From positions 1 through 58,509 of the forward strand of contig CACJQI010000008.1 in the NCBI GenBank assembly GCA_902595535.1: DNA of 58,509 nucleotides. The letters are read 5' to 3'. The notes beneath the pieces were generated by a model. The model did no database searches, was not told the origin of the DNA, and was given only the letters and a program-made list of their open reading frames with translations. Positions 33,352 to 41,816 of the stretch are shown here, piece after piece. Each line of letters begins with the position of its first letter. Within the stretch, counting starts at the first letter, position 1. The DNA comes from an uncultured Pelagibacteraceae bacterium (GTDB lineage Bacteria; Pseudomonadota; Alphaproteobacteria; Pelagibacterales; Pelagibacteraceae). Both the position numbers and the translations under genes were made by a program.

Positions 33352-33541
33352 ATTGTCCCCTATCTGTTATTATTTTTAATAGTTTCTCAATAATTTTTAC
33401 AAAATAAACTATTTAAAACGACAAATTATCATTATTTATAGACAATAATTAAATGGTTTAAATGCTTAAATAATTCTATGATACTGTCATAAATAAATAA
33501 AATTGTGTCGTTAATAGTTAATTTTTTTATCAATTAATATT
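33352..33541. promoter_or_regulatory. Divergent control region of the ABC/sugar-acid operon and its regulator
   Basis: 190 bp without an ORF, between the binding-protein gene and the GlxA-like regulator. Inverted half-sites AACGACA (33417-33423) and TGTCGTT (33506-33512) face each other across 82 bp, with further GACAA at 33440-33445. A second pair AATAGTTT (33378-33385) and AAACTATT (33406-33413) is also present. These are candidate operators for the regulator, but AT-rich sequence makes chance matches likely. Confidence 0.4.
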
Positions 33542-34525
33542 ATGGGGAAAAAAACATTTTCATTTGACATTATTCTACAGCCTGAATTTCCATCTAACTC
33601 TCTTGTCTTAATACAGGAGGCGCTAAGGATAACTAATCAATATAGAATTAATGAAATATTTAAAAGTAAACTTATAACAATTAATGCAAAAAAAATTAGA
33701 TCGAGCAATGGTCAGTGGTGGAAAGCAGATGGTGGATTAGAAGCTATTAAAAATCCAGATTTTATAATTGTGATAGGTGGCAATTTACCTGTACAAAAAA
33801 AATCAAAAAAATTATTTTCTGTATTAAGAACAGCTCATAAAAATTTATCTAAAATAATTGCAGTAGATACTGGAGCTTTTTTAATTGCTGAATCTGGCTT
33901 AATCAATAAAGAAACAATTGTTTGTACTCATTGGGAAACTAAAAGTAATTTTATAGAAAGATATCCAGAAATCAAAATTGTAGACCATATTTACACTATA
34001 AATGCTAATGGATTAATGTTTGCTGCAGGTGGAATATCTACCCTAGATTTAATACTTGAGTGTGTTAAAAAAATAAAAGGAAAAGATTATTCTGACGAAA
34101 TTGCTCATGCATTAATTTACAGACCAAGAGAAAAAACAACAACACAAAAAACTGAGCAATATAATCTATCAATGGAAAATGTGTGCCAAAAATCAATTTT
34201 AATTATGGAAAAAAATATTGAAACACCCATCAAAATAAATGAGATTGCTAAAAAACTAAATATTTCTTTAAGAACATTAGAACGCAAATTTTATAAATTG
34301 TACAAAATGTCTCCGATTAAATATTATGTTAATTTAAGAATAAAATTTGCTAGAAACCTTCTTTTTTACGATGATCGAAAAATTAATGAAATATCAAGTA
34401 TTGCTGGATTTAATTATAATTCTGTATTTATTAATTCATTCAAAAAAATTTATAACAAAACACCATCTGAATATAGAAAATATTTTAGAGAACAACAGTT
34501 CGATAAAAATATTATTGAAAAATAA
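33542..34525 (+). CDS. GlxA-family (DJ-1/PfpI domain + AraC HTH) transcriptional regulator
   Basis: 327 residues in two domains: residues about 1-190 form a class I glutamine amidotransferase/DJ-1-like sensor (IIVGGNLPVQKK-like strand; IAVDTGAFLIAESGLI; AAGGISTLDLILE) and residues about 225-320 are the AraC double helix-turn-helix (INEIAKKLNISLRTLERKFY; INEISSIAGFNYNSVFINSF; TPSEYRKYF). The nucleophile Cys common in this fold is Asp in IAVDTGAF, consistent with ligand binding rather than catalysis. GlxA-type regulators usually activate divergently transcribed catabolic genes, so the ABC/sugar-acid operon is the natural target. Confidence 0.9.
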   Translation: MGKKTFSFDIILQPEFPSNSLVLIQEALRITNQYRINEIFKSKLITINAKKIRSSNGQWWKADGGLEAIKNPDFIIVIGGNLPVQKKSKKLFSVLRTAHKNLSKIIAVDTGAFLIAESGLINKETIVCTHWETKSNFIERYPEIKIVDHIYTINANGLMFAAGGISTLDLILECVKKIKGKDYSDEIAHALIYRPREKTTTQKTEQYNLSMENVCQKSILIMEKNIETPIKINEIAKKLNISLRTLERKFYKLYKMSPIKYYVNLRIKFARNLLFYDDRKINEISSIAGFNYNSVFINSFKKIYNKTPSEYRKYFREQQFDKNIIEK

Positions 34526-34588
34526 TCTTTTTCTTTGAAATTTTAAAAAAACGTGTTTAAATTTTAGATTAATAATAAAGGAGGAAAA

Positions 34589-34915
34589 ATGTCTAGATAC
34601 TATGTAATGGGTAATTATACGCCTAAAGCTTTTCAAGGTTTTATTAAAGATCCAACTCAAGATAGATCAGCTGCAGTAAAAGCATTAACTGAGTCTGCTG
34701 GTGGTAAATTAGAGTCGTTTGCTATAACAAGAGGTCAGTATGACTTTTGCGCAGTAACATCTGGAGACATGCCTTTTGAAAATTTTGCTGGTGTTAAATT
34801 AGCCGTAGAGGCAAGTGGCACAGTAGAAAATATGATTATCCTTGAAGAAATGGATATGAATAAAGCTGCTGAACAAGCTGCAAAATCAATGTCTGGTTAC
34901 AAGCCAGCTGGTTAG
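34589..34915 (+). CDS. GYD-domain protein
   Basis: 108 residues with the GYD-domain layout: YYVMGNYTPKAFQGFI, DRSAAVKALTESAGGKLESF, TRGQYDFCAVTSGDMPF (the G-x-Y-D signature), then VKLAVEASGTVENMIILEE. It is a ferredoxin-like dimeric alpha/beta barrel of unknown function. A strong AAAGGAGG ribosome-binding site precedes the ATG, similar to the small-gene cluster at 4.6-8.3 kb. A perfect hairpin follows. Its monocistronic arrangement suggests independent, possibly high, expression. Confidence 0.85.
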   Translation: MSRYYVMGNYTPKAFQGFIKDPTQDRSAAVKALTESAGGKLESFAITRGQYDFCAVTSGDMPFENFAGVKLAVEASGTVENMIILEEMDMNKAAEQAAKSMSGYKPAG

Positions 34916-34922
34916 TTACTTA

Positions 34923-34958
34923 AATTAACTTCCAGTTTGTAAAAATTGGAAGTTAATT
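34923..34958. terminator. Hairpin terminator between convergent genes
   Basis: Perfect 12-bp arms AATTAACTTCCA (34923-34934) and TGGAAGTTAATT (34947-34958) with a 12-base loop. It lies just after the GYD gene stop and overlaps the final codons of the convergent PhyH gene (34953), so it may end transcripts from both sides. Confidence 0.75.
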
Positions 34959-35789
34959 AACTTCATATAAAGTAGGAAACATTTTACCACCTAGGCTATC
35001 TCCTTTTTTATACCCTCCATCTTGCATAGCTTTACGATAATTAAAACTTGTCCAATCACCAACATAATTAATCTTAGTATCTTCTTTTGCAACTCTTAAC
35101 GTATATCTACTTAAAGTCTTCTGTGGAATTGATGAACTAAGTGTTCCATGAAGTGTTCTCATATCAAATATAACTGCATCTCCTAATTGGCAATCCCAAT
35201 GTAAAAATTCATATTTATCTTTATTGCCTAAAATATCTGGCGGAAGCTCATATTTTTTCCCATCAATTACACATTCATTTCCCTCTACCTTATGCCCATC
35301 TTTAAAAAGTACTCTTAAAAAAAGTTTATTCCATAAATGAGAGCCTTTTACCCATACCACACCCTCATTTTTACCAGTGGGTTGAAGGGGCAACCAAAGA
35401 ACGCACATAGTTCCATCCATATCAAAATAACTTATATCATGGTGAAATGGAGTTGAAGATTTAGAACCAGCTTCTCGCAAAAACCAATTATCCATAACCA
35501 AGTTAATTTTTTTTGCTTCCATCAGTTCCGAAGCAATCTTTGCATATGGAGAATTGTATACAAAATCCTTAAACTCTGGAACTAAATCCCATGTCCAATA
35601 ATCTTCTAAATATTTAGGAACATTTTCTTCAATGGTGTGAGATTTAAATCTAGGGCTAGGGTTTTTTATGTCTCTTTCAATACCTTTTTTTAGTTTACTA
35701 ATCCAATCAATATCAAACTTATCTTTTAAAAATATTGCACCATCGTTTTTAAATTGGGTAATTTCATCACTAGTTAAAATTTTGTCCAT
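34953..35789 (-). CDS. Phytanoyl-CoA-dioxygenase (PhyH) family Fe(II)/2OG oxygenase
   Basis: 278 residues of the PhyH superfamily. N-terminal FKNDGAIFLKDKF is typical. Fe ligands are in STPFHHDISYFDMDG (HxD) and the distal His in MRTLHGTLSSS, followed by the 2OG-binding Arg in LSRYTLRV. The region LWLPLQPTGKNEGVVWVKGS is the conserved core strand block (W-x-P-L-Q, G-x-L/V-x-V-x-x-G-S-H). Bacterial members hydroxylate diverse small molecules (ectoine, betaines, alkyl acids); no substrate can be assigned. It is divergent from moaA with only 34 bp between. Confidence 0.88.
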   Translation of the reverse strand: MDKILTSDEITQFKNDGAIFLKDKFDIDWISKLKKGIERDIKNPSPRFKSHTIEENVPKYLEDYWTWDLVPEFKDFVYNSPYAKIASELMEAKKINLVMDNWFLREAGSKSSTPFHHDISYFDMDGTMCVLWLPLQPTGKNEGVVWVKGSHLWNKLFLRVLFKDGHKVEGNECVIDGKKYELPPDILGNKDKYEFLHWDCQLGDAVIFDMRTLHGTLSSSIPQKTLSRYTLRVAKEDTKINYVGDWTSFNYRKAMQDGGYKKGDSLGGKMFPTLYEVN

Positions 35790-35823
35790 GATTTATGATA
35801 AAATATAATATAAAAAAACATCA

Positions 35824-36816
35824 ATGAAAACACTTACAGATACTTTTGGAAGAAAATTTCCATACATAAGGTTATCTATTACCGATGTCTGTAATTATAA
35901 ATGCATCTACTGTTTACCACAAGGATATAAAAAAACACCAGGCGATACGAGAAGTTTTATGTCAGGTGAAGAAATATCAAGGTTAACAAAAGCATTATCA
36001 GAATTGGGTGTTTGTAAGATTAGGCTTACTGGTGGAGAACCAACGGTTAGAAAAGATTTTTTTCATATTCTTAAAGATATGAAACAAAATTCGAATATTC
36101 CAAAGATAACAATGACCACAAATGGTTACCGATTAAATAAAATTGCTAAACAATTGCATGAGTTTGGATTGGATGGAATTAATATCAGTATAGATAGTTT
36201 AAATAGAGAGACTTTTAAAAAACTTACTGGTCATGACAGACTTCTTGAGATTTTAGAAGGGATTAAAATCCTACAAGATCTTAATTTCAAAAATATCAAA
36301 GTTAATGCCGTTTTACTTAAAGATATAAACGATACACATGAAGATTTTGAAAAATTTGGAAATTTCATAAAAAACAATGAAATAGATTTTAGATTTATAG
36401 AATTGATGCAAACTGGAGATAATTTAGACTATTTTAATAAAAATCATGTTTCGTCAAAGATATTTAGAGATTACTTGGAAAATAATAATTGGATTTATCA
36501 AACATTTGGAAAAGATGCGGGCCCATCATTAAATTTTATTCACCCAGAATACAAAGGTAAGTTTGGTTTAATTGCACCTTATTCAAAAGATTTTTGTAAA
36601 ACATGTAATAGATTAAGAATTACTTCAAGAGGCGACTTAAGATTATGTTTATTTGGAAATACTGGAATCAGTATTCGACATTTATTACAAAATGATGATC
36701 AGAAAAATGAACTTGTAGATCTTATTTTAAAACAATTGCATCTTAAAAAAGAGTCCCATTATTTAGAGCTTGGTGACACAGGATTAACAAAAAATTTGTC
36801 TACAACAGGTGGTTAA
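35824..36816 (+). CDS. moaA: GTP 3',8-cyclase (molybdenum cofactor synthesis)
   Basis: Radical-SAM enzyme that converts GTP to 3',8-cyclo-dihydro-GTP with MoaC. 330 residues: the radical-SAM cluster is in TDVCNYKCIYCLPQGY (CxxxCxxC, about residue 20), the second cluster in FCKTCNRLRITSRGDLRLC. RLTGGEPTVRKDF and ISIDSLNRETF are further MoaA signatures. The last two residues read ...STTGG, i.e. the C-terminal double glycine required for activity is present. It begins a six-gene Moco/MsrPQ operon; moaC begins 2 bp after its stop. Confidence 0.95.
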   Translation: MKTLTDTFGRKFPYIRLSITDVCNYKCIYCLPQGYKKTPGDTRSFMSGEEISRLTKALSELGVCKIRLTGGEPTVRKDFFHILKDMKQNSNIPKITMTTNGYRLNKIAKQLHEFGLDGINISIDSLNRETFKKLTGHDRLLEILEGIKILQDLNFKNIKVNAVLLKDINDTHEDFEKFGNFIKNNEIDFRFIELMQTGDNLDYFNKNHVSSKIFRDYLENNNWIYQTFGKDAGPSLNFIHPEYKGKFGLIAPYSKDFCKTCNRLRITSRGDLRLCLFGNTGISIRHLLQNDDQKNELVDLILKQLHLKKESHYLELGDTGLTKNLSTTGG

Positions 36817-36817
36817 T

Positions 36818-37363
36818 ATGAAAAACTTAAAAGTTATTAATAAAGATGAATTAAAAGATTGGGCAGATGAAATTTTTAAAAAAAATTCTTTTAATATGGT
36901 TAATGTTTCAACAAAAAAAGAAACTTTTAGAAGAGCATTAGCCTCAGGTAAGATTTATGTTGGCAAACAAGTATTTGATTTAATTAGCAATAAAAAAATG
37001 CCAAAAGGAGATCCAATTACTTTAGCTGAAATTTCTGCTGTGTTAGGTGTAAAAAAAACAAGTGAATTAATACCATTGTGTCATCCTTTGCCAATTGATC
37101 ATACTGCAACCAAAATAATAATGAATGATAAAGATAATTCTCTTGAAGTTTTTTGTGTTGTATCAGCTGTTGCAAAAACTGGTGTTGAGATGGAAGCAAT
37201 TATGGGTGTGAATGCCGCATTAATTACGATTTACGATTTAAGTAAAATAGTTAATCCACATCTTAAAATTGATAATATCAAATTGCTAATTAAAGAAGGA
37301 GGAAAAAGTGGTTTATGGACAAACCCTGATGGTCTTCCAGAATTTTTAAAAGATATATTTTAA
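36818..37363 (+). CDS. moaC: Cyclic pyranopterin monophosphate synthase
   Basis: 181 residues from the ATG at 36818; a GTG nine bases upstream overlaps moaA and is a less likely start. MVNVSTKKETFRRALASG is the standard opening. KTSELIPLCHPLPIDHT carries the catalytic loop (LCHPL, with the preceding Lys-Thr-Ser), and AKTGVEMEAIMGVNAALIT the second conserved block, then KSGLW near the end. It converts the MoaA product to cPMP. The gap to moaD is 13 bp. Confidence 0.95.
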   Translation: MKNLKVINKDELKDWADEIFKKNSFNMVNVSTKKETFRRALASGKIYVGKQVFDLISNKKMPKGDPITLAEISAVLGVKKTSELIPLCHPLPIDHTATKIIMNDKDNSLEVFCVVSAVAKTGVEMEAIMGVNAALITIYDLSKIVNPHLKIDNIKLLIKEGGKSGLWTNPDGLPEFLKDIF

Positions 37364-37376
37364 ATCATAAAAGTTA

Positions 37377-37646
37377 ATGAAAGTACAAATAGAACTATTC
37401 GGTGCTAGTAGAGACTTCAGTAATCAAAATTCTTTACATTTTGATTTAGATCAAAACTCAACCATTAAGGATGTAAGAAAAAAATTAATTGATTATTTGG
37501 ATAATAATTTTAATGGAAATGAAAATTATAAAAAAATCGTAAATTCATCAGCATTTTGCTCTGAAGATAATAATATTGTAAGCGACAATTATAAAATAAC
37601 AAAAAATGAAAAAATTGCTATTATACCGCCTATTGGAGGAGGTTAA
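37377..37646 (+). CDS. moaD: Molybdopterin synthase sulfur-carrier subunit
   Basis: 89 residues with the ubiquitin-like beta-grasp shape and the C-terminal IPPIGGG tail, equivalent to PPVAGG of E. coli MoaD; the terminal Gly-Gly becomes the thiocarboxylate that delivers sulfur to cPMP. Its stop overlaps moaE's start by one base (TAATG), so the two subunits are translated together. The sequence begins VQIELFGASRDFSN. Confidence 0.93.
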   Translation: MKVQIELFGASRDFSNQNSLHFDLDQNSTIKDVRKKLIDYLDNNFNGNENYKKIVNSSAFCSEDNNIVSDNYKITKNEKIAIIPPIGGG

Positions 37647-38098
37647 TGCTTCACACTAAAATAATTGATATAAAAAATAGTAAATTATCAATTCAAAAAG
37701 CGGAAAATTTTATTTCATCACATGACTACGGTGCTTCAATTTTTTTTACTGGCACAGTTCGTAATCAAAATAATGATCAAATTGTAACTGGAATTACTTA
37801 TGATAGTCATGACGAGCTTGTTATCAAAAGTTTTGAAGAAATTTATGATAAGGCAAATCAAAAATTAAATATTAAAAATAAATCAGTATTTATTGAACAT
37901 GCTAAAGGCTACTTAACAATTGGTGAAATAAGCATTGTAATTGCTGTTGCCTGCAAACACAGAGATGAAGCGTATATTCTATCAAGATATATTATTGAAG
38001 AAATTAAGAAAAGATCTCCAATATGGAAAAAGGAGCATTATAATAATAAAGAGAGTGCTTGGCTAAAAGGAAACCCTATTCTTCATGAAAAAAATTAA
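37646..38098 (+). CDS. moaE: Molybdopterin synthase catalytic subunit
   Basis: 150 residues. SIFFTGTVRNQNN is the conserved FxGxVR start, GITYDSHDELVIKSFEEI carries the Y-x-x-x-x-x-A/D-like motif, IEHAKGYLTIGEISIVIAVA the H-R-x-G-x-L-xIGE pattern (here HAKGYLTIGE), and SPIWKKEHYNNKESAW the catalytic KKE-type C-terminal block. It works with MoaD to insert the dithiolene sulfurs. It overlaps msrP by 14 bases, linking cofactor production to the enzyme that needs it. Confidence 0.94.
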   Translation: MLHTKIIDIKNSKLSIQKAENFISSHDYGASIFFTGTVRNQNNDQIVTGITYDSHDELVIKSFEEIYDKANQKLNIKNKSVFIEHAKGYLTIGEISIVIAVACKHRDEAYILSRYIIEEIKKRSPIWKKEHYNNKESAWLKGNPILHEKN

Positions 38099-38990
38099 AT
38101 ATTCAGAGATTACTCCAGAAAAAATTTACAATAACAGAAGATCTTTTGTAAAATCTGTAGGTTTTGGTGCTGGTTTATTAGCTATAAGCTCGCTACCCTT
38201 TTTAGATAATGCTATTGGAAGCGATCAAGACAATCTTACAAGTTATAAAGATATTACGACTTATAATAATTATTATGAGTTTGGTACCTCTAAAGGTGAC
38301 CCATACAAAAATTCTCAAAACTTTAAAACAAAACCTTGGGAAATAACTATTGAAGGTGAAGTTGATAAACCTATCAAATTATCTATGGAAGAAATTTCAA
38401 AATCATTCATCTCTGAAGAAAGAATTTATCGTCTAAGATGTGTTGAAGGTTGGTCAATGGTTATCCCTTGGATGGGTTTTTCATTAAGTAAATTACTTTC
38501 TAAAGTAAATCCAACCAGTAAGGCTAAATTTGTTGCTTTTGAAAGTATTTATGATCCTGAACAAATGAAAGGTCAAAGATATCCTGTTTTAAATTGGCCT
38601 TATAAGGAAGGACTGAGAATTGATGAGGCGATGCATCCATTAACAACTGTAGTTACAGGATTATATAATAAAAAACTTCCTAATCAAAATGGTGCGCCTC
38701 TTCGAATCTTTATACCTTGGAAATATGGTTTCAAGAGCGCAAAAGCTATTGTTAAAATAAAGTTGGTAGAAAAAATGCCAACATCCTCTTGGATGTGGGC
38801 TTCCCCTAGAGAATATGGTTTTTATTCAAATGTAAATCCAAATGTTGATCATCCAAGATGGTCGCAAGCAACTGAAAGAATAATTGGTGAAGGTATTTGG
38901 GCTCCAAGAGTTAAAACTTTAATGTTTAATGGCTATGGAGAAGAAGTTGCTAACTTATATACAGGTATGGATTTAAAAAAATACTTTTAA
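38085..38990 (+). CDS. msrP: Periplasmic methionine sulfoxide reductase, Mo-cofactor subunit
   Basis: 301 residues. A Tat signal is visible (NNRRSFVKSVGFGAGLLA), so it is exported folded with its molybdopterin. The Mo-coordinating cysteine is in YRLRCVEGWSMVIPW (about residue 120), followed by the sulfite-oxidase-fold blocks YDPEQMKGQRYPV, LPNQNGAPLRIFIPWKYGFK and WMWASPREYGFY. MsrP repairs methionine-sulfoxide in periplasmic proteins, using electrons from MsrQ. It overlaps moaE by 14 bases and msrQ by one base. Confidence 0.94.
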   Translation: MKKIKYSEITPEKIYNNRRSFVKSVGFGAGLLAISSLPFLDNAIGSDQDNLTSYKDITTYNNYYEFGTSKGDPYKNSQNFKTKPWEITIEGEVDKPIKLSMEEISKSFISEERIYRLRCVEGWSMVIPWMGFSLSKLLSKVNPTSKAKFVAFESIYDPEQMKGQRYPVLNWPYKEGLRIDEAMHPLTTVVTGLYNKKLPNQNGAPLRIFIPWKYGFKSAKAIVKIKLVEKMPTSSWMWASPREYGFYSNVNPNVDHPRWSQATERIIGEGIWAPRVKTLMFNGYGEEVANLYTGMDLKKYF

Positions 38991-39565
38991 TGAAAAAGTA
39001 TTACAAGCCATCAATATTTTTTTTAAGTTTAATTCCTTTTTTTTTAATTCTTTATAAAATAATATTTAATAAATTAGGACCTGAACCTGTAAAAGAAATA
39101 ACTCATTTTACTGGAGAATGGACACTTTTATTTATTATTTTTACTTTATCCATGTCTCCTTTAAAAAAAATTACAAAATTAAATATTTGGATTTCTTTCA
39201 GGCGTATGCTTGGTTTGTTTCTTTTCTTTTATGCAACTTTACATATGTTAACTTATGTTGCTATTGATTACCGGCTAGATTTTCAAAGTATTTCAAAAGA
39301 TATTTTAACTAAAAAATTTATATTTGTGGGATTTGCAGCTTGGATTTTACTGTTACCATTAGCTTTTACTTCATCAAAAAAAGCAATAATTTATTTAAAA
39401 GATAAATGGAAAAAATTACATAGATTAATTTATATAATCTCCATACTTGGAATAATACATTTTATTTGGTTGGTAAAGAAAGACCTTACCGAACCACTAA
39501 TTTATGCTGCAATAGTAGTTATTCTGTTATTATTTAGATTTAATATAAAAAGGTATAAAAATTAA
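38990..39565 (+). CDS. msrQ: Heme-binding membrane subunit of the methionine sulfoxide reductase
   Basis: 191 residues with about six transmembrane segments of the ferric-reductase-like domain: ITHFTGEWTLLFIIFTLSMS, FRRMLGLFLFFYATLHMLTY (heme His, in LHML), KKLHRLIYIISILGIIHFIW (heme His, HRL and IIHF). It passes electrons from the quinone pool or flavin to MsrP. The start overlaps msrP's stop (TAATG). It is convergent with DUF779 and their stops overlap. Confidence 0.93.
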   Translation: MKKYYKPSIFFLSLIPFFLILYKIIFNKLGPEPVKEITHFTGEWTLLFIIFTLSMSPLKKITKLNIWISFRRMLGLFLFFYATLHMLTYVAIDYRLDFQSISKDILTKKFIFVGFAAWILLLPLAFTSSKKAIIYLKDKWKKLHRLIYIISILGIIHFIWLVKKDLTEPLIYAAIVVILLLFRFNIKRYKN

Positions 39566-39909
39566 TTTATGCTTGTTCCATCTGGAATACAGATTTCGGA
39601 TCTTGTCAAAAATCTTCTACCTGTTCCATTGTCTAATGAGAACATTCCACCCATTCCTTTAACACAATCAATTATAAGGTCAGTATTTTTCCATGCCTCG
39701 TGTTGTGTTTCACTTATATAAAAAGGAATACCTCCAATTTCACCTATCATTACATCATCTTGACCTACCTGGTATTCTTTAGCTGGATAACACATAGGAG
39801 CACTTCCATCACAACAGCCACCTGATTGATGGAATAATAATTCTTTACCGTGATTTTTTTTTAATTCTTCTATTAAGTCTAATGCTGAAGGTGTTGCTGA
39901 AACTTTCAT
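39562..39909 (-). CDS. DUF779 protein
   Basis: 115 residues of DUF779, which almost always sits next to AldB/ExaC-type aldehyde dehydrogenases, as here. The pattern is VSATPSALDLIEELKKNHGK, then LLFHQSGGCCDGSAPMCYP with a conserved CCDG and further Cys that suggests metal or thiol chemistry, then ISETQHEAWKNTDLIIDCV and GTGRRFLTRSEICIPDG. Function is unknown. It is the second gene of the aldehyde dehydrogenase operon, and its ATG is preceded at 6 bases by a strong hairpin (39916-39941) with no Shine-Dalgarno. Confidence 0.9.
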   Translation of the reverse strand: MKVSATPSALDLIEELKKNHGKELLFHQSGGCCDGSAPMCYPAKEYQVGQDDVMIGEIGGIPFYISETQHEAWKNTDLIIDCVKGMGGMFSLDNGTGRRFLTRSEICIPDGTSIN

Positions 39910-39915
39910 TTTTAT

Positions 39916-39941
39916 ATGGCCCGTAATTTATTACGGGCCAT
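39916..39941. terminator. Hairpin directly upstream of DUF779
   Basis: Perfect 12-bp arms ATGGCCCGTAAT (39916-39927) and ATTACGGGCCAT (39930-39941), GC-rich core, 2-base centre. It begins 6 bases before the DUF779 ATG and lies 13 bases past the aldehyde dehydrogenase stop. No T-tract follows. It could end most transcripts, or mask ribosome access to DUF779. Confidence 0.75.
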
Positions 39942-39954
39942 TATAATATATCTA

Positions 39955-41700
39955 TTAAAAGAAGCCTAATTTTTTCTCACTGTAAGACACGTGTAAATTT
40001 TTCACTTGTCTATAATGATTCAACATCATTTTGTGAGTTTCTCTTCCTATACCAGATTGTTTGTATCCGCCAAATGCCGCATGAGCTGGATAAGCATGAT
40101 AACAGTTTGTCCAAACTCTTCCTGCCTCAATAGCTCTACCCATTCTGTATGCTATATTACCATTTCTAGTCCAAACACCTGCTCCTAAACCGTAAAGAGT
40201 ATCATTAGCAATTTTCAATGCCTCTGCTTCATCCTTAAATTTAGTTACTGATACAACTGGTCCAAAAATCTCTTCTTGAAAGATTCTCATTGAGTTATCA
40301 CCTTCGAAAATAGTTGGCTCAATATAATTTCCTTTTTCTAAACCACTATTAACATTAGCAACATTTCCACCACATAGAACTTTGGCACCCTCTTTCTTAC
40401 CTAAATCTAAGTAAGATTTGATTTTTTCCATTTGTTCTACAGATGCCTGAGCACCAATCATAGTTTCCATTTTTAGAGGATTGTCTTGCTTAACAGCTTT
40501 CGTTCTAGCAATTGCTCTTTCCATGAACTTGTCATAAATAGATTCTTGAACTAGCACTCTACTTGGACAAGTACAAACTTCTCCTTGGTTAAGCGTAAAC
40601 ATTGCAAAACCTTCTAAACATTTATCAAAGAAGTCATCATCTTTTGCCATAACATCTTCGAAGAAAATATTTGGAGATTTTCCACCAAGTTCTAAAGTAA
40701 TTGGAATTAAGTTTTGAGATGCATATTGCATAATCAAACGACCAGTTGTTGTTTCACCTGTAAAAGCAATCTTTTTGATTCTCTTTGATGAAGCTAATGG
40801 TTTACCTGCTTCTAAACCAAAACCACTAACAACGTTAACAACTCCTGGAGGTAATAAATCACCAATCATTTCCATTAATAACATAATAGAAGCTGGAGTT
40901 TGCTCAGCTGGTTTTAGAACAACACAGTTACCTGCTGCTAATGCTGGAGCAAGTTTCCAAGTTGCCATTAGAAGTGGAAAGTTCCAAGGTATAATTTGAC
41001 CAACTACACCTAGTGGTTCTGGTATATGATAAGAATATTCATTATTACTTATCTCAGCAACAGAACCTTCCTCAGCTCTAATAACCCCTGCAAAATATCT
41101 CCAGTGGTCAACCACTAATGGTAAGTCTGCAGCCATACATTCTCTGATTGGCTTTCCATTATCCAAACATTCTGCAGTAGCTAATGTGTTAAGATTTTTT
41201 TCTATAACATCAGCTATCTTTAAAAGAATGTTAGATCTTTCTGTTATTGAAGTTTTTCCCCAAGTTGGAAATGCAGCGTGTGCAGCATCTAAAGCTGCAT
41301 CTACATCTTTTGCATCTGATCTAGCTATTTGGCAAATTACCTCGTTGTTAATCGGTGTAACATTGTCAAAATATTTGCCAGACTTTGGTTCTACAAATTT
41401 CCCGTTAATATAATTTCCATATTTTGCTTTATAAGGAAACGGGACTTTCAAGTGAGACGTGTCCAACAAAGGAGACGAAGCACTTTTCATTGTTTCAGTA
41501 CTCATTTTTTTTAGTCCTTTTGTTTTTTTTGTTATTATAAGCTTATTATTTTTTCTAGATTTTTTAGAACGCTTCTTAGTCGCAGACTTTTTTATCACAA
41601 CTTTTTTTTTCGTTTTAACTTTTTTTCTAGAAGTTTTGACCAATTTTGATTTTTTTTTCTTGGTCTTTGGCTTAGTTTTGCTTTTTCTTTTGATTGCCAT
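39955..41700 (-). CDS. Aldehyde dehydrogenase (ExaC/AldB type) with Lys-rich N-terminal extension
   Basis: The catalytic part (from about residue 80) is a complete acetaldehyde-dehydrogenase-like enzyme: [39 protein letters not shown] (Glu), [14 protein letters not shown] (catalytic Cys), and [19 protein letters not shown]779 follows, as usual for this subfamily. Residues 1-65 are an extraordinary Lys/Arg-rich tail (about half Lys) with no place in the family. The Met at residue 66 (41505) has an AAAGGA ribosome-binding site 9 bases upstream and would give a normal-length, 516-residue enzyme. Whether the tail is translated is open; if so it is a histone-H1-like, DNA- or RNA-binding extension. 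Confidence 0.9.
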   Translation of the reverse strand: MAIKRKSKTKPKTKKKKSKLVKTSRKKVKTKKKVVIKKSATKKRSKKSRKNNKLIITKKTKGLKKMSTETMKSASSPLLDTSHLKVPFPYKAKYGNYINGKFVEPKSGKYFDNVTPINNEVICQIARSDAKDVDAALDAAHAAFPTWGKTSITERSNILLKIADVIEKNLNTLATAECLDNGKPIRECMAADLPLVVDHWRYFAGVIRAEEGSVAEISNNEYSYHIPEPLGVVGQIIPWNFPLLMATWKLAPALAAGNCVVLKPAEQTPASIMLLMEMIGDLLPPGVVNVVSGFGLEAGKPLASSKRIKKIAFTGETTTGRLIMQYASQNLIPITLELGGKSPNIFFEDVMAKDDDFFDKCLEGFAMFTLNQGEVCTCPSRVLVQESIYDKFMERAIARTKAVKQDNPLKMETMIGAQASVEQMEKIKSYLDLGKKEGAKVLCGGNVANVNSGLEKGNYIEPTIFEGDNSMRIFQEEIFGPVVSVTKFKDEAEALKIANDTLYGLGAGVWTRNGNIAYRMGRAIEAGRVWTNCYHAYPAHAAFGGYKQSGIGRETHKMMLNHYRQVKNLHVSYSEKKLGFF

Positions 41701-41816
41701 GTGACATTAAACTTGCAATACTTACGCATGTCTATTTTTAATTTTTAAATTTTCTACTTTGAATTGTATAAATACTATATCTTGTGCTCTTTAAAAAACT
41801 TATTAATATTCTGAGT

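Noticed and set aside
41459..41704. An open frame on the plus strand opposite the Lys-rich aldehyde dehydrogenase tail, resembling a membrane protein (Phe/Leu/Val-rich)
   Set aside because: The complement of AAA/AAG-rich codons automatically gives Phe/Leu codons, so the hydrophobic pattern is a mirror of the Lys tail.
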